Positions 6,409 to 15,276 of a DNA stretch of 60,041 nt are shown here, piece by piece (the stretch's first letter is position 1; each line of letters opens with the position of its first letter). The notes below the pieces were generated by a model that saw only the letters and a program-made list of their open reading frames with translations, was not told the origin of the DNA and searched no databases. Source of the stretch: a virus; IMG/VR virus record IMGVR_UViG_3300036841_000070, positions 1-60,041 of that record. One strand, 5' to 3'. The position numbers and the translations under genes are program-made.

Positions 6409-7061
6409 TGGCTGGTCGACCACAGCGAAGAGCCAGACGCGAGGCCCAGAGGATCGCCAATGGCCGCCCACTCGACAAAGATCACCGTCCAAAGTACCAG
6501 TATTTGGCGGACATCTACGCTGAGAAGTATGACACCTTCACAGCCCTCAGACAGCACCTCATACAAAACGGCATTGTCGAGCACCGCATCAACCCGTATG
6601 ATGTCATACAACGCGCCATCGATGACACGACGACTGACTACATGCTCCTCCGCCAAAGAATTGACCGTGATACGCAAGGTGACGCAGAACTCATCCCCAT
6701 CCATGATCTCTACCCCTACATGGAGGAGATGCGCGAAGCCGCTGTGCGTTATGCCACGTTCGCCACGCAGTACGACATTCAGCGCCGCCAACTGAAACTG
6801 TCCGAAAGCCGTGTCGCACTACTCGCCCACGCCCTCCGCAACGTTCTCCAGAACCTCGATGTCCCCCAGGATACAATCCGCAAAATTCCACAGCTTCTAA
6901 TAGCTGAAATCAAGAACGAGGAGCCACAGCGCAAGACAGGGGCTAGCGCCCAGCCAAGTAAGCTTGACCCCACAAAGGCGCTCGCCATGGCTGAAATTCT
7001 TCACCATGACGCCGAAATTGAAGTGATAGACATCGACCCAGACGATGATAATGGGCATTGA
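6408..7061 (+). CDS. Probable terminase small subunit
   Basis: 217 residues from GTG6408. Basic N-terminus (MAGRPQRRARREAQ), a helical middle, and an acidic C-terminal tail ending DIDPDDDNGH. Identified mainly by position: it directly precedes and overlaps the large terminase gene. The basic N-terminus fits recognition of phage DNA for packaging. First gene of the late operon. Confidence 0.65.
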   Translation: MAGRPQRRARREAQRIANGRPLDKDHRPKYQYLADIYAEKYDTFTALRQHLIQNGIVEHRINPYDVIQRAIDDTTTDYMLLRQRIDRDTQGDAELIPIHDLYPYMEEMREAAVRYATFATQYDIQRRQLKLSESRVALLAHALRNVLQNLDVPQDTIRKIPQLLIAEIKNEEPQRKTGASAQPSKLDPTKALAMAEILHHDAEIEVIDIDPDDDNGH

Positions 7062-8604
7062 TCTGAGCGCCGACAAGAATCTCCTTGAGGATCTCCAGAA
7101 CCTCGATGAGTTGTGGAACCCCAAACCGAACCCCTACCAGCAAAACCCCATTAGCTGGGTGAAAAACGAGGCCAAGGCCGAGATTTGGTCAAAACAGGCG
7201 GAAATCTACAACTCTGTTCGTGACCACCGCTATACAGCCGTCAAAAGCTGCCACGGGCCAGGCAAGAGCTTCACAGCGGCGCACGTTGTGGCTTGGTGGC
7301 TAGCGACACAGAAAGACCCCTTTGTAGTGACCAGCGCCCCTACCAGCCATCAGGTTCGCACGATTCTGTGGCGGGAAATCCGGCGCGCCAAGAAGCTCTC
7401 TGACATGCCCGGTAAAATCACGCAGGGCCAGGTGCCGGAGTGGCGGATCGCCGATGAGCTTGTGGCTTTCGGCCGTAAGCCAGCTGACTACCTTGATCCT
7501 GTAGAAGCGAGCGCCGCCTTCCAGGGCATTCACGCCCAGAACCTGCTGGTGGTCCTCGACGAAGGCAGTGGTATCCCTGATTGGCTCGCCATGGCCACTG
7601 AGACGCTCATCACCAATGAGACCTCCAGACTTCTGATCATTGGCAACCCTGATAACCCGCTGAGCTACTTTGCGAAGTGCTTCAAGCCGGCCTCAGGGTT
7701 CCACACGATCACGATCACGGCCTTTGATACGCCCGCCTACACCGGTGAACCTGTAAGCTCTGACCTGGCAAACCGCCTAACCAGCCGAATTTGGGTGGAA
7801 GAGCGCAAGAAGCGCTGGGGTGAAGGCAGCCCGCTCTACAAGAGCAAGGTTCTGGCAGAATTTCCTGACATCACCGATGACACGGTCTTTACACCGGCGA
7901 TGCTGACAGGCGCCATCATAAACGACCGCTCCAGACACGCTGTCGACACGCCCGGCCGCTATGGCTTTGACGTAGCGCGCTTGGGCGCTGATGAGTCGGT
8001 GATTTACCACAATAAGAATGGCTATATTCGGCTGGTAGCTCGCTGGTCGAAGGTCGACACCATGGAGTCTGTGGGCCGGTTTAGGCGGCTGCACCCCAGT
8101 ACCCCACCCGAAAACACTCCGACCACGATCATCGACGTTAATGGCCTGGGTGCCGGGGTCTTTGACCGGCTTCGTGAGCTGGGCTACCCAGTAAACCCAT
8201 TTAACGGTGGTGAAAAGGCCCATAACCCCATGAAGTTCAAGAATCGGCGGGCCGAAGCCTACTGGGAAGCCCGTGAAATGTTCGAGGAAGGGCTCATCGA
8301 CATCGAGGAACTCGATGAAGACCTCCAGGCCGAACTTCTGGAGACACACTTCAAGCCGAACTCAACGGGCCAGATTCAGATCGAGTCAAAAGAGGATATC
8401 ACTCAGCGCCTGGGCCGCAGCCCGGACCGCGCCGACGCCTTCGTTATGAGTCTTCAGGCCCAAGCGACCACGGCGATCCCCACAAAAACGCGCCCAGAAC
8501 CGATAAAAACCCACAAAATCACACAAAAAACCGGCAATCACGAGCTAATCAGCCCACAAGAACCAGAAGACCTTGTTGGAGACCTAATGGACATTGAGTT
8601 TTGA
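7045..8604 (+). CDS. terL: Terminase large subunit (packaging ATPase/nuclease)
   Basis: 519 residues. Walker A SCHGPGKS (residues 68-75), Walker B LLVVLDEGSG, coupling motif LIIGNP and a C-terminal RNase H-like nuclease, with acidic residues in VDVNGLGAGVFDRL and SPDRADAF, mark the enzyme that cuts concatemers and pumps DNA into the prohead. It starts inside the small-subunit gene; ATG7045 and ATG7051 are both possible. The C-terminal tail is Lys/Pro-rich. Confidence 0.95.
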   Translation: MIMGIDLSADKNLLEDLQNLDELWNPKPNPYQQNPISWVKNEAKAEIWSKQAEIYNSVRDHRYTAVKSCHGPGKSFTAAHVVAWWLATQKDPFVVTSAPTSHQVRTILWREIRRAKKLSDMPGKITQGQVPEWRIADELVAFGRKPADYLDPVEASAAFQGIHAQNLLVVLDEGSGIPDWLAMATETLITNETSRLLIIGNPDNPLSYFAKCFKPASGFHTITITAFDTPAYTGEPVSSDLANRLTSRIWVEERKKRWGEGSPLYKSKVLAEFPDITDDTVFTPAMLTGAIINDRSRHAVDTPGRYGFDVARLGADESVIYHNKNGYIRLVARWSKVDTMESVGRFRRLHPSTPPENTPTTIIDVNGLGAGVFDRLRELGYPVNPFNGGEKAHNPMKFKNRRAEAYWEAREMFEEGLIDIEELDEDLQAELLETHFKPNSTGQIQIESKEDITQRLGRSPDRADAFVMSLQAQATTAIPTKTRPEPIKTHKITQKTGNHELISPQEPEDLVGDLMDIEF

Positions 8605-8605
8605 C

Positions 8606-8899
8606 ATGCCGCCCGCCAGAGTCAAAGGTACAGTGCAGAGCAGCGGCCGGGACATGCCGGTTCTGCCAAATAAGCCTGATAAGCGCATTCGCCTGGTGAG
8701 TCTCAGCAGCGCTCGTGGCCCCGGCCAGGGTGCGCCACCGGCCGACCACCTAAATGTGTACCCGTTTCCGTTCCAGGGGCTGTTTCAGCCAGCACGTCAT
8801 GGGCACTACCCAGTTTTCGGTGTTGGCACCGCGCGCCGCGTCGGCGCTTGGCGTGTGGCCGGCACTGGAACTCTGGGCGGAACTCACAAGGATTACTGA
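8606..8899 (+). CDS. Hypothetical protein after the terminase
   Basis: 97 residues from ATG8606, one base after the terL stop. Basic N-terminal half (VKGTVQSSGRDMP, KPDKRIRL), Gly/aromatic C-terminal half. No family recognised. Confidence 0.65.
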   Translation: MPPARVKGTVQSSGRDMPVLPNKPDKRIRLVSLSSARGPGQGAPPADHLNVYPFPFQGLFQPARHGHYPVFGVGTARRVGAWRVAGTGTLGGTHKDY

Positions 8900-8902
8900 G
8901 CT

Positions 8903-9124
8903 ATGAGCCACGAAACCCAGATCGGCAGCGACCAACTCGATGCTGACCCTCTGACGCCAACGACGGTACAACAAGAGGCCGACGAGGACACCGAGCCTGA
9001 CACGGACATTGACCCTGATGAGGACCCAGAGGCCGACGAGGGTGACGCTGAGCAGCCTGGTGTAGAGGGCCAGGGCTTTACCGCTGAGGACCAACCTGAC
9101 CAGGAGGCCGAGCACAGTGGCTAG
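8903..9124 (+). CDS. Acidic low-complexity protein
   Basis: 73 residues, about one third Asp/Glu, probably disordered. No family recognised. The endolysin gene starts within its last codons, so the two are probably translationally coupled. Confidence 0.6.
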   Translation: MSHETQIGSDQLDADPLTPTTVQQEADEDTEPDTDIDPDEDPEADEGDAEQPGVEGQGFTAEDQPDQEAEHSG

Positions 9125-9641
9125 AGGCTGGGTTTCAGGCCTAACGTACCAGAAGGTTCTGGATGCCAGGGTGCGCACCGTCAAAGCGGCCTGGGTTGCC
9201 TACAACAACCGGGCAAATGTGCACTACACACAAGGCCCCTCGCGCTGGTCTGGCATCAACTCTAGGAAAATGGCCTACAAGGGCCAGTACCCCACACAGG
9301 CCGACTGTAGCGCTTTTGTAACGTGGTGCATCTGGAACGGCATTCTGTTGCCATACTACTGCAAGGACACGGTCAACGGCAGCGACTGGAAGGCCGGTTA
9401 CACCGGCACGATGCTTGGCCATGGGCGGCGCAAGCAGTTCCGCGATGTGCGCAAGGGTGACGCCATCATCTATGGGCAGCCCGGCTCAACGGGTGCGCAC
9501 ACCGCCCTCGTCGTGGGCTGGTCAAAGAGGATTAGCCAGGGTGGCATCCCGATGGTGATCAGCCACGGCTCCGAGGGTGGGCCATACTACCTGCCGTACA
9601 ACTACCGCAGCGACATCATGCAATTCAGGCGGTACATCTAG
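9117..9641 (+). CDS. Endolysin, NlpC/P60- or CHAP-like peptidase
   Basis: 174 residues from GTG9117, behind GGAGG. Cys64 in ADCSAFVTWC, a His in TGAHTALVVG and a later His in VISHGSEGG are arranged like the Cys-His-polar triad of papain-like cell-wall peptidases. It would cut peptide bonds in host peptidoglycan at lysis. No cell-wall-binding domain is visible, and no signal peptide, so a holin should release it. Small membrane proteins follow. Confidence 0.8.
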   Translation: MARGWVSGLTYQKVLDARVRTVKAAWVAYNNRANVHYTQGPSRWSGINSRKMAYKGQYPTQADCSAFVTWCIWNGILLPYYCKDTVNGSDWKAGYTGTMLGHGRRKQFRDVRKGDAIIYGQPGSTGAHTALVVGWSKRISQGGIPMVISHGSEGGPYYLPYNYRSDIMQFRRYI

Positions 9642-9645
9642 CGCT

Positions 9646-9801
9646 ATGGGCCTAGTTCTTGTCATTATTGGCATTGTGCTCCTAATTCTGGGGTACTTCC
9701 TGATCGGGCTGATCTGCGTCATTGTCGGCATTCTGTTGTTCTTCGTGCCTTGGGACGGCGGCTACGGCTATCACCACTACCGACGGCGGCCACCGCCGTG
9801 A
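9646..9801 (+). CDS. Small membrane protein, holin candidate
   Basis: 51 residues from ATG9646. Two hydrophobic stretches (about residues 2-18 and 20-35) are joined by a short turn, then an aromatic and Arg/Pro-rich tail. Size, topology and position directly after the endolysin make it the best holin candidate. Confidence 0.6.
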   Translation: MGLVLVIIGIVLLILGYFLIGLICVIVGILLFFVPWDGGYGYHHYRRRPPP

Positions 9802-10082
9802 CACTCGTAAACCTGAAACTCCCTTTCCAAATTGAGATCCCATTACTGGAGGAGCTAGTGGCTAGCGTCGATGAACTTAAGGCTCAGATGGCGGACGCGA
9901 AGGACAGTCTGCAATCAGCCATCGACCGGGTGCAGGCCGATGTTGAGAACCTGAAGCAGCAACTCGCTGGACAAATCAATCCTACTGACCTCGATCCGAT
10001 CAGTCAGGGTCTGGCTGACCTTAAGACCAGCCTCGACGCGCTCGACCCGGACCCCAGCAACCCTCCTCCACAGCCGGCCTGA
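9798..10082 (+). CDS. Coiled-coil protein in the lysis region
   Basis: 94 residues from GTG9798, overlapping the preceding stop (GTGA). Heptad-like repeats from about residue 20 to 80 predict a coiled coil; the tail is Pro-rich. No family recognised. Could be a lysis accessory or a virion fibre piece. Confidence 0.6.
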   Translation: MTLVNLKLPFQIEIPLLEELVASVDELKAQMADAKDSLQSAIDRVQADVENLKQQLAGQINPTDLDPISQGLADLKTSLDALDPDPSNPPPQPA

Positions 10083-10132
10083 GCAAGACCGCAAGAACGG
10101 CAAGCGGCAGTAACCGCGACCTTCCCTTCAGA

Positions 10133-10348
10133 ATGAAAGTCATCTTCCAGAAGATTTGGCGTGAACCGGCAGTGGCAATTGGTCTGCTTGCCACGATAAT
10201 TCTGGTCGTGATTAACCTTCTGGGTGAGAATAAGTGGGACTTTCAGCAAGTTGTGGCAGTTGTAGCACCGTTTCTCAGCAGTTTGGGGATTCGGCAGGCT
10301 GTAATGCCGATGGCAAAGCTCGATGATGCAACGCGCCCCGATGCATGA
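10133..10348 (+). CDS. Small membrane protein in the lysis region
   Basis: 71 residues, ATG10133. One clear membrane segment (AVAIGLLATIILVVINLLG), then a weaker hydrophobic stretch (VVAVVAPFLSSLGI). A second holin or a pinholin are possible from its place next to the endolysin. Overlaps the next gene by four bases. Confidence 0.6.
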   Translation: MKVIFQKIWREPAVAIGLLATIILVVINLLGENKWDFQQVVAVVAPFLSSLGIRQAVMPMAKLDDATRPDA

Positions 10349-10551
10349 CACTAGACAACCCGACACTGCTGGGAATAGCCGCTGTTATATCAGCAGTAGG
10401 TGGCATTGCCAGTACAATAGCAGCGCTCAGGAAGTCCAGAAGCGAGGAATACGAACACGCACTGAAAGAACTCAAAGAAACACGAGCCGAGGCCGAGCAG
10501 CTAGCCGAGGAGCTTCACAGACGCAAAATGGAGCACCCCGATGAGAGCTAG
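10345..10551 (+). CDS. Membrane-anchored coiled-coil protein
   Basis: 68 residues from ATG10345. N-terminal membrane segment ([21 protein letters not shown]), then a charged coiled coil to the C-terminus. This holin- or spanin-like layout fits the lysis cluster; an actinobacterial host has no classic outer membrane, so a spanin role is unlikely. Confidence 0.6.
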   Translation: MTLDNPTLLGIAAVISAVGGIASTIAALRKSRSEEYEHALKELKETRAEAEQLAEELHRRKMEHPDES

Positions 10552-10918
10552 CACCATATTGACCGTCGTTGGGGCATCGAGCTTTCTGGCCGCAGGTGGC
10601 TTCGGAACCGCTGCTGTGATAGCGCAGACCGGTGGCCCTGTCAAAACTGTCACAATCGACGTTGGTAAAGGTGAGAAAGGCGACCCCGGACCGGCTGGCC
10701 CCGCTGGCCCAGCAGGCCCGAAGGGTGATAAGGGCGACACAGGTGACAAGGGCGCTCAGGGTCCGATTGGTCTCACCGGCCCGGCTGGCCCTAAAGGCGA
10801 TCAAGGGCCTCCTGGCGGAACGACCTGCCCACAAGGCTTTGTGTTCGGTCGACTGATAATTAACCATCCTGGCGGGCAAGCTGAAATCTACACTTGCATG
10901 ACCCCGGCATCAAACTAA
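10541..10918 (+). CDS. Collagen-like protein with N-terminal anchor
   Basis: 125 residues. An N-terminal hydrophobic segment (residues 5-28) could be a signal or membrane anchor. Then about 18 Gly-X-Y triplets ([14 protein letters not shown] type) and a small Cys-containing C-terminal domain. The triplets should form a trimeric collagen helix. It could be a surface fibre, or belong to the lysis cluster before it. First of three collagen-like genes. Confidence 0.75.
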   Translation: MRASTILTVVGASSFLAAGGFGTAAVIAQTGGPVKTVTIDVGKGEKGDPGPAGPAGPAGPKGDKGDTGDKGAQGPIGLTGPAGPKGDQGPPGGTTCPQGFVFGRLIINHPGGQAEIYTCMTPASN

Positions 10919-10919
10919 C

Positions 10920-11273
10920 GTGGCAATCGACTTTACACCCAAGATCGTAAACCTGAACCTGTATGCGGGCGACGGCGCTGTTTTCATGATCAATGTTAAT
11001 GGGGATTCGGGTCCGGTCGATATCACGGGGACAGTCGCTGCCCAGGTCAAGCCTTCATACGATGGAGCGACTGCGGCTGCGTTTGCTGTAGACCTTACCA
11101 ACGCAGCTTCTGGTGTAATCAAGCTTAGTATGTCGGGGGTCGATACAGCCAGCTTAGTGAATAACGGCATGGCATACACGGGAGTTTGGGACTGTCAATG
11201 GACGGCTTCTGGGGCTCAACCCAAGACTTTGGTATGCGGATCAGTCAAATGCTATCCTGATGTAACAGAATGA
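10920..11273 (+). CDS. Probable virion decoration or appendage protein (beta-rich)
   Basis: 117 residues from GTG10920. Beta-strand pattern, and the phrase GVWDCQWTASG...TLVCGSVKCYPDVTE recalls the N-terminal attachment domain of baseplate-upper (BppU-like) and head-fibre proteins. It lies directly before collagen-like fibres, so it may anchor them to the capsid or baseplate. Assignment tentative. Confidence 0.55.
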   Translation: MAIDFTPKIVNLNLYAGDGAVFMINVNGDSGPVDITGTVAAQVKPSYDGATAAAFAVDLTNAASGVIKLSMSGVDTASLVNNGMAYTGVWDCQWTASGAQPKTLVCGSVKCYPDVTE

Positions 11274-11437
11274 CCTCTATCTCTGTAAATCCGACTCAAA
11301 TCACGGTGGATATGTTGAAGCCTCCTACCATCGAGGTTTCTACTGGAACAGGAGGGGCGCAAGGTCCGCCTGGTCCGCAAGGTCCACAAGGCCCGCCTGG
11401 CCCTGAAAACAACGCCTTCGCCTTCTTCAATGGCTGA
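11270..11437 (+). CDS. Very short collagen-like protein
   Basis: 55 residues from ATG11270, overlapping the previous stop. The N-terminal half is beta-prone; then a short run of Gly-Pro-X triplets ([17 protein letters not shown]) and a short tail ending AFAFFNG. The next gene starts inside its end (ATGGCTGA). A miniature fibre or adaptor of the collagen set. Confidence 0.65.
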   Translation: MTSISVNPTQITVDMLKPPTIEVSTGTGGAQGPPGPQGPQGPPGPENNAFAFFNG

Positions 11438-11816
11438 TTCTTTCAAAGCTCTGGCAGCGGCCGACCTTCTGGTCTGGACGCCGCCACCCCAGATTCTCAT
11501 GACGCCGCTGTCGGCGATGGCGCCTGCTGAGGCACTTCCTCAGGACACGTTAGTGTACAAGGTGCCTGCTGGCTACGACGCCATCATTCGTATGATCATT
11601 GTAACATCGAGCGTCGATCCTGAACAGAATATCACGCTGCGCTGTTACACCGACGCGCTTGGGCCATTGCCGCTCTTTGGCCCGTTCGCTCTGGGGACTA
11701 ATGAGTGGGCTGAATGGACAGGAACCCTAACTCTTGAGCAGAATGGTGAAATCCGTGGCGTAACTGAGCAAGGTGAGTGCTCAATCGCCGTCTATGGCAT
11801 GGAGCACGCCGTATGA
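11430..11816 (+). CDS. Hypothetical beta-rich virion protein
   Basis: 128 residues, ATG11430. Alternating hydrophobic pattern typical of a beta-sandwich, e.g. [14 protein letters not shown] and [11 protein letters not shown]. Lies between two collagen-like genes with overlaps at both ends. Likely part of the same fibre; family not recognised. Confidence 0.55.
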   Translation: MADSFKALAAADLLVWTPPPQILMTPLSAMAPAEALPQDTLVYKVPAGYDAIIRMIIVTSSVDPEQNITLRCYTDALGPLPLFGPFALGTNEWAEWTGTLTLEQNGEIRGVTEQGECSIAVYGMEHAV

Positions 11817-12691
11817 GCCCGCTGACGATCTATAACGAGCTTGGTGTCCCAAAGCAGGGTTCTGGTCCGCAGGGTCCGCAAGGTGAACCTGGACCTGCTG
11901 GGCCGCAGGGCGATCCAGGACCGCAAGGCCAGCAAGGTCCGCAGGGCGATCAGGGTCAGCAAGGCATTCAAGGTCCCATTGGCCCGCAGGGACCGAGCGG
12001 CGATGGCTCTCCTGGCGATCAGGGGCCTCCTGGCCCGCAAGGCCCCGCTGGGCCGCAGGGTCCACAGGGACCGTCTGGAGTGCCAGGTGCGCAAGGTCCA
12101 AAGGGCGATACTGGTGATACAGGAGCTATCGGGCCACAAGGGCCGCAGGGACAGAAGGGCGATCCAGGAGCCCAAGGCGCTACTGGCTCAACAGGCGCTA
12201 CTGGTCCGGCAGGCCCGCAGGGACCAAAGGGCGATCAAGGGGCTGTTGGCGCTACAGGACCACAAGGTCCGCAAGGTCCGCCAGGCGCAGCCGCCTCCAC
12301 TAAGCGCAATTGGAACTTGCCAGGTGATAATTCTGGTGATAACTCAAACAACAGCACCACTACTTGGATTACCACCAAAAGCCCTGTCTTTACAGCACCC
12401 GCTAACGGCTGGTATCGGTTCGATGCTGGTTTCAACGTCGTAGTCGATACAAATGGCACGACAGCTACGATGGCGCTTATGGTCGATGCTACAGCAGCAC
12501 GCATCCAGAATGCTACAGGCAACTCGGGTTGGTTCATGCCAATCAGCATTCGTAGTACATTGCAGCTTACGACAGGCCAAAAGGTGACCATCGGCTACCG
12601 TCCTACAACTTCAGGCCGTAATGTGTCGCTAGTCAACTCAAACTCAATCATACCGCTGATCCTGGTGCAAGAGGTCGATGCGCCGTCATAG
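11813..12691 (+). CDS. Collagen-like fibre with C1q/TNF-like head
   Basis: 292 residues from ATG11813. Residues about 17-160 are almost unbroken Gly-X-Y triplets ([14 protein letters not shown] type). The C-terminal ~130 residues ([19 protein letters not shown]...[12 protein letters not shown]) resemble the trimeric jelly-roll of C1q/TNF proteins. Expected form: a trimeric rod with a globular tip, probably for host-surface contact. The triplets are slightly varied, so recent slippage is possible. Confidence 0.8.
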   Translation: MSPLTIYNELGVPKQGSGPQGPQGEPGPAGPQGDPGPQGQQGPQGDQGQQGIQGPIGPQGPSGDGSPGDQGPPGPQGPAGPQGPQGPSGVPGAQGPKGDTGDTGAIGPQGPQGQKGDPGAQGATGSTGATGPAGPQGPKGDQGAVGATGPQGPQGPPGAAASTKRNWNLPGDNSGDNSNNSTTTWITTKSPVFTAPANGWYRFDAGFNVVVDTNGTTATMALMVDATAARIQNATGNSGWFMPISIRSTLQLTTGQKVTIGYRPTTSGRNVSLVNSNSIIPLILVQEVDAPS

Positions 12692-12705
12692 GCAAAGGAG
12701 CACAG

Positions 12706-12939
12706 ATGGCCAAGAAGGATGAAGAGCAGCAGCAGGAGCAAGCCAAGCCTCTCACGACAGAGGAAGCCAAGGAAGCCGGTCAGGCTGAGCAGGAACGTCT
12801 GAACGAGGAAGCCGCCGATCAGCCGTCCTGGCCGCCCGACCCGGACCCGACCACAGTCCCGACGAACGCACCTGAGAACCCTCCCCAGCCACCGCCCGTT
12901 GAATACCCCGAGCCAGAGGAGGAGGAAGCTACAGAATAA
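12706..12939 (+). CDS. Acidic, proline-rich low-complexity protein
   Basis: 77 residues, ATG12706, with AAAGGAG upstream. N-terminal Lys/Glu/Gln-rich helix, C-terminal Pro/Glu-rich disordered tail. No family recognised. Confidence 0.6.
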   Translation: MAKKDEEQQQEQAKPLTTEEAKEAGQAEQERLNEEAADQPSWPPDPDPTTVPTNAPENPPQPPPVEYPEPEEEEATE

Positions 12940-12969
12940 GCGGACCCGAACTCGATCATACCTCAGACA

Positions 12970-13027
12970 TGCTCAGCCCCGGATATACACCTCAGCGGTG
13001 AACGGGTAGGGACACCGGGGCTGAGCA
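12970..13027 (+). other. Long intergenic hairpin
   Basis: TGCTCAGCCCCGG (12970-12982) and CCGGGGCTGAGCA (13015-13027) form a 13-bp perfect stem. The 32-base loop contains a smaller CACC/GGTG hairpin. It ends 10 bases before the next start codon. No T tract follows, so an mRNA-processing or translational-control element is as likely as a terminator. Confidence 0.6.
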
Positions 13028-13037
13028 AACCAAAACT

Positions 13038-13256
13038 ATGAGCGTAACACTATACCCAGAGACCAGCACGCAGTTCCTCGCCAGGATGATTCTGGCGACA
13101 CGCGAGCAGCATCAGATCAATAGTCGTGACGCGCAGCGCCTCAGCAACTTGGCGCAGTTCGGTCCACAGGGACCGCCAACCACGATGCCAGAGGAGCGTC
13201 GTGATGCCAGCACGCCGCCGACGCCTGTTACGGCGAAGGATTTGGTGCTTGACTAG
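13038..13256 (+). CDS. Hypothetical protein before the portal
   Basis: 72 residues from ATG13038, 11 bases after a long hairpin. A helical N-terminal half (TQFLARMILATREQHQ) and a Pro/Thr-rich tail. No family recognised. Confidence 0.55.
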   Translation: MSVTLYPETSTQFLARMILATREQHQINSRDAQRLSNLAQFGPQGPPTTMPEERRDASTPPTPVTAKDLVLD

Positions 13257-13546
13257 TGAGCCAAGTTCCGAACCTTCCACCACCTTGGGGTCCGAGTCGT
13301 GATCCGCACTTTGATGCTACTGGCACTTTTGAAGGGTACGGTCTACATAGCCGTGTGGACGTCCAAACGGCTATTGCCAAGGGTTGGTGGTATCGACCCG
13401 CGTGGTACGAGCGACTGCAACCCGACACCCGTCGGTGCCGCTTTCATGGCGAGATCATGTTCCCGGAACAGCCGCTATCACAAGCCGACCTCGACATCAT
13501 GTACGCGCATCAGAATGCAGGGATGGCAACAGGTCCGGTCGGATGA
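13256..13546 (+). CDS. Hypothetical protein before the portal
   Basis: 96 residues from GTG13256, sharing one base with the preceding stop. Rich in Trp, Tyr, Pro and His; no motif recognised. The portal gene starts in its last codon (ATGA). Confidence 0.6.
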   Translation: MSQVPNLPPPWGPSRDPHFDATGTFEGYGLHSRVDVQTAIAKGWWYRPAWYERLQPDTRRCRFHGEIMFPEQPLSQADLDIMYAHQNAGMATGPVG

Positions 13547-14919
13547 GTAACGGTTTTGGATCACGAGTTATGCCGCTGGATAGCCCCGGCTCCAGCAAGC
13601 CGCCTACTGGTGAGCAAGGCAGCTTCAGCAGTTGGGCCGGTGGCTATACGCCGCAGTGGGCCGTTCTCCAAGCTATGGATGAGCTTGAGAACAACCCTAA
13701 GCTCACTTTTCCTGAAAGCATCTATACCTACCACTCGATGCGGACTGATCCGCAGATTCAGGGCCTTTTGACGGGAGCGATTTGGCCACTTCTGCGGATG
13801 CAGTGGTATATTGACCCGAATGGCGCCAAAAAGGAGATTGTTGATAAGATCAGCGCCGACTACAATCTGCCGGTGTTCGATCCAGCTGCACCGCCACCCG
13901 TTCCTGACCCGCTAACTGGACAACTGCCGCCGTCGCCATTCAAAACTTTCCAGAAGCGCCCTGAGCAGGGTCGCTTCAACTTCCTTGAGCATCTGGAAAC
14001 TGCCATGGAAGCCATTGCCTACGGCTTTGAAATCTTCGAGCAAGTTGGCTACATCGGGGACGATGGCTTGTGGCACCTCAAGAAGCTGGCGTTGCGCCCG
14101 GCGCAGACCATCACGGAGATTCATCTGACGCAAAGTGGCGATATCGACTACGTCATGCAGTCAAACTTGATCGAGGAGCCGTTGAGCATCGACCGGCTTG
14201 TCGTGTACAGCTTCCAGAAGCGCGGAGCTAACTGGCATGGTAGGAGCCTGCTCCGTGGGTGTTATGCTCCTTGGCTTCTGAAAGACAGGGCAATGCGTGT
14301 TGGCGTCATGAACATTCAACGTGCGGGCGTTGGCACGCCAATAGCGCAGGGCCATCCAGGAGCCACTGAGGCGGACCTGCGTGTCCTGGCCGATATGACG
14401 CAGAAGCTCGTGGCAGGCGACAGATCAGGAGGGGCGATTCCATATGGGGCAACGCTCAAACTGATCGGCGTCGAGGGCGGGCAGCCTGACACAGTCGCAT
14501 TTGTCAAGCTTATGAACGAGGAGATGGCTCGCTCCTTCTTCCAGATGTTCATGCAGCTTGGTCAGACAACGTCAGGCTCCCGCGCTCTCGGTGAAACATT
14601 TGTTGAGTATCACAAGCTCGTGACGGAGTATCTCGCTGAGTGGTTCACTATGATCTTCAACGAGCATGTGATTGAGGATGACGTTGACTGGAACTACCCG
14701 GACGAGGAGTTCGTACCACTACTCGCATGGAAATGGGACGATCAGACTAGCACCAATCCACAGCTGCCTAAGAATCCAGGACAGTCGCAGCTTCCGCAAG
14801 TGGAGCCGCCGCATGGGCAACAGCCCATCACGCAGAACCCCGCCAAGCAAATGCAACAGTCGATCCAACAGGGACTGGTCCAAGTTGACCCTAAGACCCA
14901 AGCAATGGTTTTCAGCTAA
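13543..14919 (+). CDS. Portal protein (DUF935/Mu gp29-like)
   Basis: 458 residues from ATG13543. Matches the pattern of Mu-type portals: YHSMRTDPQIQGLLTGAI near the N-terminus, then FEIFEQVGYIGDDGLWHLKKLALRPAQTI and a C-terminal helical tail. The portal ring occupies one capsid vertex and is the channel for DNA packaging and ejection. The C-terminus is Pro/Gln-rich. Followed by two small genes and the Mu I-like protease, in keeping with a Mu-like head module. Confidence 0.85.
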   Translation: MSNGFGSRVMPLDSPGSSKPPTGEQGSFSSWAGGYTPQWAVLQAMDELENNPKLTFPESIYTYHSMRTDPQIQGLLTGAIWPLLRMQWYIDPNGAKKEIVDKISADYNLPVFDPAAPPPVPDPLTGQLPPSPFKTFQKRPEQGRFNFLEHLETAMEAIAYGFEIFEQVGYIGDDGLWHLKKLALRPAQTITEIHLTQSGDIDYVMQSNLIEEPLSIDRLVVYSFQKRGANWHGRSLLRGCYAPWLLKDRAMRVGVMNIQRAGVGTPIAQGHPGATEADLRVLADMTQKLVAGDRSGGAIPYGATLKLIGVEGGQPDTVAFVKLMNEEMARSFFQMFMQLGQTTSGSRALGETFVEYHKLVTEYLAEWFTMIFNEHVIEDDVDWNYPDEEFVPLLAWKWDDQTSTNPQLPKNPGQSQLPQVEPPHGQQPITQNPAKQMQQSIQQGLVQVDPKTQAMVFS

Positions 14920-15024
14920 CTTCACCCGGCAAACCGTGGCCGGTCGGGCGAAGCGCTCATCCAGCGGGCGGCTTGTTCTGGCGGCCCCTCCCTCCGTCAT
15001 TTCAACGCCGTCCGCCGGAGCGCT

Positions 15025-15276
15025 ATGAGAACTAACGATATCCATATCAAGATCGCAGAGGGCATCTTAGAGGCTGCTGTTCTGACAAGCAAGAAGCGTA
15101 AGAGCCTGTCAAGTTCAAGCTTCGTGTTCCCGAAGGACCGCCGCTACCCAATCCACGATAGGGCGCACGCCGCCAACGCTCTAGCCAGAGCGAGCGGCAA
15201 GCCTGAGTACAGCAAGGTTCACGCAGCAGTCTGTAGGCGCTACCCTGACCTGCCAGCATGTAAGCGGACCGGCTAA
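15025..15276 (+). CDS. Small DUF6582-like protein, copy 1
   Basis: 83 residues, ATG15025. Contains FPKDRRYPIHDRAHAANALARASGKPEYSKV... and ends RYPDLPACKRTG. The pattern Y-P-I-x-x-R-x-x-A-x-x-A-x-A-R is known from small proteins near phage proteases and capsids. The adjacent gene is a shorter copy. A decoration or scaffold-helper role is a guess. Confidence 0.65.
   Translation: MRTNDIHIKIAEGILEAAVLTSKKRKSLSSSSFVFPKDRRYPIHDRAHAANALARASGKPEYSKVHAAVCRRYPDLPACKRTG

Noticed and set aside
11850-12290. Repeat array at the DNA level
   Set aside because: The periodicity is explained by Gly-X-Y coding triplets of the collagen-like gene.
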